Below are positions 56,118-64,000 of a stretch of 64,000 nt of DNA, in pieces. Under the pieces are notes generated by a model, which had not been told where the DNA came from, ran no database searches, and saw only the letters and a program-made list of their open reading frames with translations. The DNA is taken from contig CM047808.1 in the NCBI GenBank assembly GCA_026214975.1, positions 62,336,583 to 62,400,582 on the forward strand, written 5' to 3'. The position numbers and the translations under genes are program-made. The DNA is from Gentiana macrophylla. Its lineage: Eukaryota > Streptophyta > Magnoliopsida > Gentianales > Gentianaceae. Every line of letters begins with the position of its first letter. The stretch's first letter is position 1.

Positions 56118-57325
56118 TTATTTTTTGATCGTCCCGAGCAAAAAGGTGAAAGAAAATGAACTCTCGGACCATTATACAAGTTAATCAAAAATAGCTAAGC
56201 ATCACTTTGTCAAGATAAGAATTACGTCAACCAATATCCATAAGTAACGCATTAAACACCACTCAATTCATGAACCAGTGTGTGTTGTGCAATAACTCTC
56301 AAACCACAGTAACGTAGACAGAATCACATTATATCAACTTGAAGTTTAGATAGCATATCATGAGAGCACTTGTCCCTTTACATCGTTGATTTATTAATTG
56401 AGTTTTATTTTAATTGTGTAGGTCAAGTCAACTGGGCAAGGTGGACCGGGTACCGAGTACTACTCCGAGGCTTGCGTTTATCAGGTCTCTTTATTGTATG
56501 TAGTCCGTACGTCTTACGTTCGATTTTCTTCCTCTTGCCAACTATCATTTTCAAGAGTATATATTTTGCTTCGTTTTATCTTTTGGTGGGTGGACACTCT
56601 CAAAAACTAACTATCCTCACGGTCCACTCATTGATAATGAACCGAATCCATTTTTCCTTAGCCCTTATAAGATCCAAAACTTCAATGAAATAACCGTAGG
56701 TTTAACAAGGCTCGGAAAAACCAGGGTCAACTCTAGTCAAGATATTGCGTCATCTATACTGCACACTGAAAAAGGTGAGTTATACGTGCTTAATTGGTGG
56801 TTCATGAAAAGAATATTCGGTTAATATGCAATTACTTCAAAAGTTGACATAACTTTCATCTGTTCGTTTGTGAAACAAAGATGTGAATAATTAGCTCCAA
56901 AAGATCAAAGACTTTATATCTTTGCAATCTTACTAGAAAACACTCAAAAGAAAATGCGGTGAAAATGCATCTAAAAGATTCGAGATTGATAAAATCGATG
57001 AAACTCATAATCAAAAGCTAAGTAACGTTCCTACCCCACTTAATCGAAACATTGTCCCTATTAATGAAAATATTAAAGCCGAGAAGAACTTAGCTTAATT
57101 AAGCGCAGAGTAGTTAATGAATCCGTATCGCTAAAACATCAGGCTAATATCTGCCGTGAGTCTCTGAATCTGCGATAAAGTCTGACATACACAGCAAATC
57201 GAAGCACTTGGGAAAACATAAGTATAAACTATTCTGTGGCAGTAAGTAGTAAATAAAAATGCAAAGAAATTAAGCCGACAAAATAGAGGATATTGCATTA
57301 ATATTTTTAAAGCTATAGGAAAATG
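56118..57325 (-). other. 3' interior of Athila-like remnant, no gene seen
   Basis: Between the tract and the transposon-domain gene. A 107-codon plus frame (56370-56693) is hydrophobic and probably chance. Confidence 0.35.
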
Positions 57326-58508
57326 TTAAGGTGGTAAGGACAATGAAAAATAAAGAAAGAAAAACAACAATGGAGAAAAGGTATTATAGAGAAGATAAAA
57401 ACTAATATACTCATCCGAGTTAGACATCGGATAATACTCCTTTAAAGCAGGCGGTGGTGCAAAAGTGGATGGTCCAACCCCCGAAGAAGATGTAGCATGT
57501 CTAGGGGCTCTACGAGGTGGCGGGGCATAGGGAGGTCCATTGAGATGTGTCATCATATGATCAATGTTGGTGTGCATCATCACAATCTCTCTACTGACGT
57601 CCTCTTGGAACTTCTGCTGAGTCCTCGCACCACCGTGTACCGGTGTGCGTGCCCAAACATCAGCCTTACTTCTGCCACACCATCCGGTGATGGTAACCGA
57701 ATTGCTGTCAAGAATAGGCAGGGGCACAACTCTCTCATCGGCTGCAAAAACAGGACACTCTGCTACCATAGCAAGTGCATCAATCATGTTCCCGTAAGGC
57801 AGGATATCTCTAGATGATCGGGCAACCGCCCGAATATGGGTGTGCATAAGGATACCAATATCCACGTCATTCTAGATATCGAGAATGAACATGAGCTCGG
57901 CCTGCCGGTAAGTGACAGAATCATTATGAGCACAGGAAAGTAGATGGGTAATAATAAACCTATGCAACATCCATATGTCCCAATCCAAGTCATTAGACAG
58001 AAAGATCGTCAGGAAGTCGCCTGCACCTAACTGCAACTCAATGTCGTAATAGCCGGTGATAATCTGTAAGCGCTCCAAATACGCTCCCGTGTAGCAGTGG
58101 TGTATTCATCCTCATGGCATGGTGCTTCCTCAATGCCAAAGTGGGCATTGATTCTCTCAATAGTGTAATCAATGTTAATCCCTCCAACAATAGCAACATG
58201 AGAATCGGGGTTGCTAGCAACATAAGCATAACACACATGGACTATGGTGGAATTGTTTGAACCAGGTATATTGGCCATGTCCATGATTCCGTAGTGCTGA
58301 AGAACGCATGGTACGATCTCACCACTATCATTAAGGTCCAAACCTCTCTCCTAAGAAACTAAACGGGCATTCCAATTAGTAAAAAAAGACTCATAAAACG
58401 CAACAGATGTGAACTGGGGAACACCGTTGATATGTGGGATGTCGTCTCCCTGCATATTCTGCTACCCTCCACATCTTCTGGGCCCTCTATTTCCAAGGTT
58501 AGCCATGG
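57326..58508 (-). pseudogene. Plant-transposon-domain gene (Athila-associated), broken
   Basis: The minus frame starts at about 58508 (MANLGNRGPRR). Two TAG codons lie in its first 60 codons, then it reads 'RGLDLNDSGEIVPCVLQHYG', 'IVHVCYAYVASNPDSHVAIVGGINIDYTIERINAHFGIE' and shifts near 58060. 'DLDWDIWMLHRFIITHLLSCAHNDSVTYRQAELMFIL' and 'DILPYGNMIDALAM' follow. Order and spacing fit the domain usual in Athila-type ORF1 ('putative plant transposon protein', PF20167-like). A C-terminal part (57700-57330) has 'MHTNIDHMMTHLN', then Pro/Arg-rich and Ser-rich sequence. Three or more breaks make it a pseudogene. The same domain class, in another element family, is at 36798-38465. Confidence 0.65.
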
Positions 58509-58778
58509 AAACTAGGAGATGGAGCTGTGATTTGTTGACTGTCTGCTGAGAAAACTACCTCGCAGTTGCGAAGTAAGGTCTCCCAATTTTCGGGCAACTT
58601 TTCCAGAACCGAAGAAGTAGGACGGTCTGGCTGCTGAAAGATGGAGGTTTGTGCAGCTGCGACTTAGGAGCTCACAATTTTGAGGCATGGTGAGGATGAT
58701 ATTCTAGGAATTCTACAACCTTAGAAGAACATAGATGAAGATTGGTGTTGCAAATTGGTGACAACCTGAAATGGTAGC
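58509..58778 (-). other. Leader side of the transposon-domain gene, no feature seen
   Basis: No primer binding site or LTR is seen before the TRIM array begins at 58779, so the element's 5' end is lost. Confidence 0.35.
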
Positions 58779-58916
58779 TGTTGGGTATACAGCACTCTGC
58801 CTGCCTGTGTGCATTCGACCCATGGCACTGTGAAGGTGTGGTATAAGGAAATAAAGTAGCACCTTTACTAACACCTATTGGTTTTAGTACAATGGTAAGC
58901 GCTTGATCCTAAAAAC
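58779..58916 (+). repeat. TRIM LTR A
   Basis: Followed at 58917-58928 by the PBS tggtagtagagc. Confidence 0.7.
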
Positions 58917-58997
58917 TGGTAGTAGAGCAGGTCATGGGTTCAATCCCGCAATGATTTCTCGTGTCACGGTTGAGTGGGTAGCAGTCTTTGGGGAGAT

Positions 58998-59136
58998 TGT
59001 TGGGTATACAAGATTACTCGCTTCGCATGTGCATTCGACCCATGGCGCTTTGAAGGTGTGGTATAAGGAAATAAAGTAGCACTTTTACTAACACCGATTG
59101 GTTTTAGTACAACACTAAGCGATTGATCCTAAAAAC
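58998..59136 (+). repeat. TRIM LTR B
   Basis: Preceded by the tract 'tttggggagat'. It is followed by the PBS tggtagcagagc at 59137-59148. Confidence 0.7.
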
Positions 59137-59227
59137 TGGTAGCAGAGCAGGTCATGGGTTCGAATCCCGGTAACAGCATTCTGTGTTAAACCACAGTTGA
59201 GTGGGTAGCAGGTACTAGGGGGGAGAT

Positions 59228-59332
59228 TGTTGGGTATACAGCACTCTGCCTGCCTGTGTGCATTCGACCCATGGCGCTGTGAAGGTGTGGTATAAGGAAA
59301 TAAAGTAGCACCTTTACTAACACTAATTGGTT
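59228..59332 (+). repeat. TRIM LTR C, truncated at an inversion junction
   Basis: Preceded by the tract 'aggggggagat'. Around 59320-59332 it turns into the inverted unit. Confidence 0.7.
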
Positions 59333-59548
59333 TTAGTAAAGGTGCTACTTTATTTCCAAATACCACACCGTCACAAGATTACCATGGGTCGAATGGACAT
59401 ATGTAGCAGGTAGTCTTGATACCTGTCATCTCTTCAAGCACTGCTACCCACTCAACCGTGGTTTAACATAGAATGTTGTTACCGATTCAACCCTGACCCG
59501 CTCTCGCTACCGCTTTTAGGATCAAGCGCTATCGTTAATACTAAAACC
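59333..59548 (-). repeat. Inverted TRIM unit
   Basis: Reverse complement of a TRIM unit, opposite to both neighbours. Bases 59333-59374 pair with 59279-59320 (42-base arms, three mismatches by eye, 12-base loop), and pairing extends beyond. Bases about 59430-59547 are the reverse complement of the next partial direct unit. Confidence 0.75.
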
Positions 59549-59677
59549 AGGTTTTAGTACAACGGTAAGCGCTTGATCCTAAAAACTGGTAGCAGAGCAG
59601 GTCATGGGTTCGAATCCCGATAACAACATTCTGTGTTAAACCATGGTTGAGTGGGTAGCAGGTGCTGGGGGGGAGAT

Positions 59678-59820
59678 TGTTGGGTATACAGCACTCTGCC
59701 TGCCTGTGTGCATTCGACCCATGGCGCTGTGAAGGTGTGGTATATGGAAATAAAGTAGCACCTTTACTAACACCAATTGGTTTTAGTACAACGGTAGGCG
59801 CTTGATCCTAAAAACAACAT
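59678..59820 (+). repeat. TRIM LTR D, end rearranged
   Basis: After 'cttgatcctaaaaac' the PBS expected at the end is replaced by 'aacat' before the SIRE-like LTR. 'aacaacat' occurs inside the TRIM interior (about 59621-59630), so a deletion joined two TRIM parts. Confidence 0.65.
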
Positions 59821-61540
59821 TGTTGGTCCCTTGGAAAGGCTAACACAAGTTTAGAGGGGGGGTGAATAAACTTGTCACCAAAAACTTTTACCAAACTCGA
59901 AAGCCCCAGAACGAGTTTCACAAACTCAAACTGATACTCAGCCCAGTTTTGTTCCTATCCTGAAACTTGTGCGGAGTTCAGCTAACTCAACTGAGTATAA
60001 GTCAATACTGACTTATATTTGGTATTGTTAATCGCGGCAATGATAAAACTAGCCTTTAGTGCAATAGATGTGTCAATTATAATCTAGACCTTCTATGTAT
60101 CAGTTTTGTGCTGACTCAGTGTCTAGTGTTTGCTGAGTGATAATACAACAAATAAAATAAACATAAGTGCATAAAGTAAATCAACACAAGATTTATTTAT
60201 GGAAGTTCCGGGTGGTGTAATCCCGTACGTCTCCCGTTCTCCTGTGGTGTAGGAGGTATCACTAGAATCATGAGATAACCGTTACAAAATCCTAGCACTA
60301 TGACAGTCCTTCACGACACCCTAGTTTCACTGTCTACACAAAATGAAGAAAGGTGAGATTGCTCCCTTCACTCTGCACACTGATCTTTCGGAGGTGGAAT
60401 TGCTCCTTCACCAGCTCACCACTAACTCCAACACAGTCCGCAGACTGAACCAACAGCTGTGACAACCAAGTTGCAACCGTATGAAAAACGGTGGAATTGA
60501 TCTCTTCAAACTATGCACAGCCAACCCTTTTTCACAAAAGTTAGGTTTAGAATTAATCAAGAGATTAATTTAGTGAGCTGTCTGACTCTTCCGGATCTGG
60601 CTTTGTAGCTCTAAGATGCCTTCTTTCCCCCTTAATGGGTTACTGGATTTTCCTTTGAAATCTTCAAGGCAATTCTGTTGCCTTCCCTTTTTCTAGATAT
60701 ATATGATCTGATTTTCTGGATCTGGATCTTTGGATATATGCTTGTAAAGCTCTTTTTTGATCCTCTCTCTCTTCTTTCTTCAAGTTATTCTCTTGTGTAT
60801 TTATAGGGGTGATGTAACGGTCACTAGCTCTTGTAGCCGTTACACTTGTCGTTTAGCCAACGTTAATATGTACGATCTTTATCGTATTGTCAGTTTAAAT
60901 TCAGCAAGGCCTTAACTCAGTTTTCTACTCTTCTTCAAAACTGAGTACCTTGTATACTTGATATCTGACTTTAATTGACTAAGTCTGAGCACACCAAACA
61001 GTTTCTTTTTATCCTGGTAACTGATAATCTTTGTCATTAAGATTATTCAGTTTTACATGATCTATAGTTTAGTTCTAGGTCACCACAGACTTGCCTGAAT
61101 CCTGACCTATAGTCATGACTTGATCAGCTTCTTAACTGAGTTTGCTACCTCAGTTCTTCAATCTTCCGTAACTGAGTCTATGTCTCTCAGTTCATCATCC
61201 TTCTAGATAAGCCAACTGAGTTTGTGACCCTCAACGAACTTATCTTCTTCAGTTTTATCATAAATGAGTCTGAACCCTCATTTCTTTATGTGCATACTCA
61301 GTTTGTTGTTGTGACTCAGCTATTCGCCTAGTTCCTATTCTATTACAATGCTTGTCTGAAACAACCTATACAAGGTTCAGACTCTAGATAGAACTTATAC
61401 ATTTTATCTCTAGATCATTTCTTGCTTCTTCTTTCATTATGCACTATAAGAGTTAGTTATGACTTCATCATCACGGGTTGTAAGTGATTTGTCTAATTAC
61501 GTGACGAATCATCATCAAAACACAAATAATATTTCCAACA
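59821..61540 (-). repeat. 3' LTR of SIRE-like copy 2
   Basis: It matches 34619-36339 and 39600-41327 with more divergence than those show to each other. TATA (minus) 60797-60806. Confidence 0.88.
60797..60844 (-). promoter_or_regulatory. TATA box and inverted TGTAACGG/CCGTTACA pair, copy 2 LTR
   Basis: Arms at 60813-60820 and 60837-60844, same spacing as in copy 1 despite divergence of the surrounding LTR. Confidence 0.6.
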
Positions 61541-61551
61541 ATTTCCCCTTT
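61541..61551 (-). other. Polypurine tract of SIRE-like copy 2
   Basis: On the minus strand: aaaggggaaat directly before the 3' LTR. Confidence 0.85.
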
Positions 61552-62125
61552 TTTGATGATGTATCATAACCCTCCCTAAAAGCAGTAATAAAAGAATAAT
61601 GCAAGAAATCATAACAAATCAAATTAGGATAACAAACTAGAACAGCTGAATTCATTATGTCACAATAAACTGAGTTACACAAAAGGATTACAGATTATCT
61701 TTTTCAAAATTCATCGCTTTTTCCAACAAAGATACTCCTTTTGTCTCCGAGTCTTCTTGCCTTTCCTTCTTCTTCTTCATGTTTAACCATCTCTAGGCTT
61801 GATCTCTAAATATTCATTTAGCAATTGATTTGCCTCTTCATTGTTACCAGACTTTTTAGATTTTATCAAGATCTCTTTGATTTCTTCACTCATCACCTTC
61901 TCTTCTTCCTCCGAAATAAGACTAGATTCCTTCCCTTTAATCTTTTCCCCTCGATTCTGTCCATGCATCTTTTGTCGCTTTTAGAGAAGCTTTCAATCGA
62001 CACATTGCAAGTTTCTTTCTCGATACTCAAAGACAACTTTAATCGAGGTTTCTTCATCTTTTTCGCCTCGCTTCGTGAAGGTTTCTTCTTTAATCAACTC
62101 CTCGATCGTAATGTCAATTGCTTCT
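61552..62125 (-). other. 3' interior of SIRE-like copy 2, decayed acidic tail
   Basis: A small minus frame (61968-61783) reads 'EEEEKVMSEEIKEILIKSKK', matching the 'EEKIINEEIKEILMKLKN' stretch at about 36600-36690 of copy 1. The tail therefore once ran further 3'. Confidence 0.5.
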
Positions 62126-63777
62126 TCATTCTTTTGAATGACATATAGAGATCAATAGTCCAGAGATCAAGATCTCTATTTGTTCATCTTGTTCTTCAAT
62201 CAGACGTTTGCCATAGGCCTCTTCAGCTTTCTCTTCATCTTTGTCAGCTTTACCAGCAATCTCACCTTCCATTTTCTCTTCATTGCCAGCATCACCTTCA
62301 ATTTTCTCTTCCCCCATAATTGAAGATATGCTAAAGCTTTCTTCAAATAACTTAAGTAAGGTGATGATGTTGGAGTATTGGTGTAAGCCTGAGTAATGTG
62401 CTCTTCCAATGAAATCATGTAAATTAAAGAGCTGCTGTTGTAGAGTTTGCATCACACTTTCAATGTTTTCTTCCCAACCTTTCAGTTTATCTTCAGTTTC
62501 TTGATGCTGAGATCCTTCAGTTGCCTATTTGCTTGTGGATGCCTCATGAACTTGAGATGAGGAACTGGCCATAGGATAATAAAAATGAACATCATGACTT
62601 GTCAGTTCCTTTTCATACTCAGCTTCACAAAATTCAGCGTCCTCCACAGCTTCTCTTTTCTCTTCCGTATATTCTTCAAACATCTTAGTTGGAAATTCAC
62701 TTTCTTCAGTTTCTTCACGTTCACTTTCTTCAGATTCATCAGACTCGGTTCTTTCGCTTTCTTCAGTTTCAATTTCCTCATTCTGTTCACTTTCTTCAGT
62801 TTTACCCTCAATTTCAATTACATTCTCAGTTTCAGTTTTCTTTGCTTGAAGCTTGTTCCACATCCTTTTCTATCTTCTCAGAGTTCTGTCATCCAATCTT
62901 ACAGTCTCACTTGAACTAGAATCTGAAATTTCACTTGATTCTTCTACAACAATCTTCCTTTTCTTCACTCATGTGGACACTGGCTTGTGTTCCACTTCTG
63001 TTTGTGTGGATTTTGAAATGGAGAAATGATCTAGTATCCTTTGAACTAGATAAGTGAATCCTTTTTTCAACAGAAATTTTTCTCCGATAGCTTACTTTCC
63101 TTGTACCTTTGCATTTTCGTCTGAAATCTGCTTAATTAAGTGATTGAGAACGAACTTGTTCCAATCCAATTTCTCTTCAAACCAAATGGCGTAGATCAAT
63201 TGTTGGTTTATCAGTCGAGAGAGTGTAGAAATTCCGAGCATGACCAATGACATTCTTGGTCAGAAGGATCGTAAAAAATGCAAATTCTCGTTTCTGCTGA
63301 TAGATTGATCCACTAAGGTTCTTCTCATTCTTGTTGATTGCAGTGAAGTCCCAAAGTTTTTTCTTTTCTTTATTTCCAAAGATGAGGGATGAAGAGCCTC
63401 TAGTTATGTCTAGACCAAACACCAGGGAAAGTAATTGTTCATCAACGGTGAAGCTTTTATCTTGAACAGTTGTCCTGAATCTTTTTCCCACATTGGTGAT
63501 TACTGCATTCTTGTAGAAGTTTTTGATGGTTTCTGGACATAAATCATCCACCTTTGTATCAAACAGATTTTCAAGTCCCCGAATCTTTTTGATTTTGCTA
63601 ACAATTCGAGTTGAGAGAGTAGAGTGTGAAAATCTTTGACAGAAATTATCCAGGCTTGTGGTGATTCCTTCGTTGATGTTGTATCGATCCATTATTTTCT
63701 GATTAGGGATTCTTTGAAAGAACATTGAATGCTTTGAAATTGACTGAACAAGATTTCATCAAGATTGAGTCTTTCAG
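62126..63777 (-). pseudogene. Non-pol ORF with plant-transposon-like domain and acidic tail, SIRE-like copy 2
   Basis: Pieces on the minus strand: 63725-63177 (domain part, 'TIKNFYKNAVITNVGKRFR' and 'DEQLLSLVFGLD'), a broken stretch, 62863-62525 (Glu/Ser-rich, with runs of 'EESE' type repeats), and 62455-62126. The last contains 'LQQQLFNLHDFIGRAHYSGL', where copy 1 has its TGA, and an acidic Lys/Glu tail. Domain residues are conserved between the copies while the acidic part varies in length. Frameshifts lie near 63177 and 62500. With copy 1 it shows the family protein is about 560 residues. Confidence 0.65.
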
Positions 63778-64000
63778 TCATTTTCAAAAAGAGAGTCGTG
63801 TCACAATCAATGAGATTTGTAGGGATATACATCTACTTTTCTCCTAGATTGACACGTGGCTTCGAGTGATTTGTCATGTCAGCCCAAGCGTCAGATGGTT
63901 GCTGGAAAGTCTTTTGTTTTTGACAATTTTGTCCAGCATCAGCTTTTGCCGTCTCAATTTTGTATGGACGTCAATTTTCTGAGGATTTTGCAATGTAAGC
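63778..64000 (-). other. Upstream interior of SIRE-like copy 2
   Basis: It matches the region of copy 1 upstream of 38465 ('atgtcacaatcaatgagattt(a/g)tagggat'). The frame and 5' part continue outside the window. Confidence 0.55.

Larger units (their letters stand above)
58779..59820 (+). mobile_element. TRIM-like array: tandem short LTRs with direct and inverted units
   Basis: Unit: LTR-like about 138 bp starting TGTTGGGTATAC, then a Met-type PBS (tggta(g/t)(c/t)agagc). About 80 bases follow, including tcatgggttcgaatccc and a purine tract ending 'ggggggagat', then the next TGTTGGG. LTR starts are at 58779, 58998, 59228 and 59678; spacings of 219 and 230 bases define the period. An inverted unit at 59333-59548 and a partial direct unit at 59549-59677 lie between the third and fourth LTRs. 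There is no coding sequence, as expected for TRIMs. The array ends where the SIRE-like copy 2 starts. Confidence 0.75.
59821..64000 (-). mobile_element. SIRE-like non-autonomous LTR element, copy 2 (runs off window)
   Basis: LTR 59821-61540 (1720 bp) starts TGTTGG, ends CCAACA and is followed by the polypurine tract, as in copy 1. The left end is the 3' LTR. The interior to 64000 carries the same broken main ORF as copy 1. The right part, including its 5' LTR and PBS, lies outside the window, so a target duplication cannot be checked. Confidence 0.88.

Noticed and set aside
59137..59175. A tRNA gene
   Set aside because: The PBS and box-B-like sequence lack cloverleaf pairing around them; only a Pol III-like box can be claimed.
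59115..59366. 83-codon minus ORF in the TRIM array
   Set aside because: It spans LTR, PBS and the inversion junction; TRIMs do not code.

Overview
This 64 kb window looks like nuclear DNA of a flowering plant, probably a eudicot, from a gene-poor, repeat-rich region. I found no intact host gene, tRNA gene, rRNA gene or CRISPR array. Almost everything that can be named is LTR-retrotransposon material, much of it nested. The species cannot be fixed from the sequence.

Layout. (1) 1-13372 is a long non-autonomous LTR element (LARD-1, + strand) whose 5' LTR is cut by the window edge. It carries a degenerate protease-like segment and a zinc-knuckle ORF. A Tekay-like chromovirus LTR with an integrase scrap (985-3530, - strand) and an Ale/Retrofit-like Copia element (5385-9229, + strand) have inserted into it. 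(2) 13373-15735 holds a broken coiled-coil gene on the + strand. (3) 15736-23793 is a chromovirus-type element with two 2.1 kb LTRs and no recognisable coding sequence inside. (4) 24139-33005 is a minisatellite of about 53 bp split by an Athila-type element (24505-32847, - strand), which has a TACAT target duplication and broken gag-protease-RT-RNase H-integrase. (5) 33300-34526 and 51645-52113 are two pieces of one Tat-like gag on the - strand, separated by a second Tekay-like LTR (34527 to about 51640). Two non-autonomous elements sit inside that LTR: a SIRE-like one (34619-41327, target duplication AAGCC) and an Athila-like one (42292-50531). (6) 53860-58508 holds a Tat-like LTR with a duplicated upstream region, an Athila-like LTR end, and a broken gene with a plant-transposon-type domain. 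(7) 58779-59820 is a TRIM-like array with direct and inverted units. (8) 59821-64000 is a second copy of the SIRE-like element, running off the window.

The most interesting system is the SIRE-like non-autonomous family. Two copies have complete LTR, PBS and PPT signals where these lie inside the window, and no pol. Both carry the same non-pol reading frame of roughly 560 codons, with a domain resembling the 'putative plant transposon protein' family and a long acidic, coiled-coil-prone C-terminal part. All three visible LTRs keep an inverted TGTAACGG/CCGTTACA pair just upstream of the TATA box.

Relative ages follow from nesting: Tat-like remnant oldest, then the Tekay-like LTR, then the SIRE-like and Athila-like non-autonomous elements. 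The Athila-like LTR pair (42292/47865) looks almost identical by eye and is probably the youngest event. Family names come from recognising motifs by eye, without a database search.
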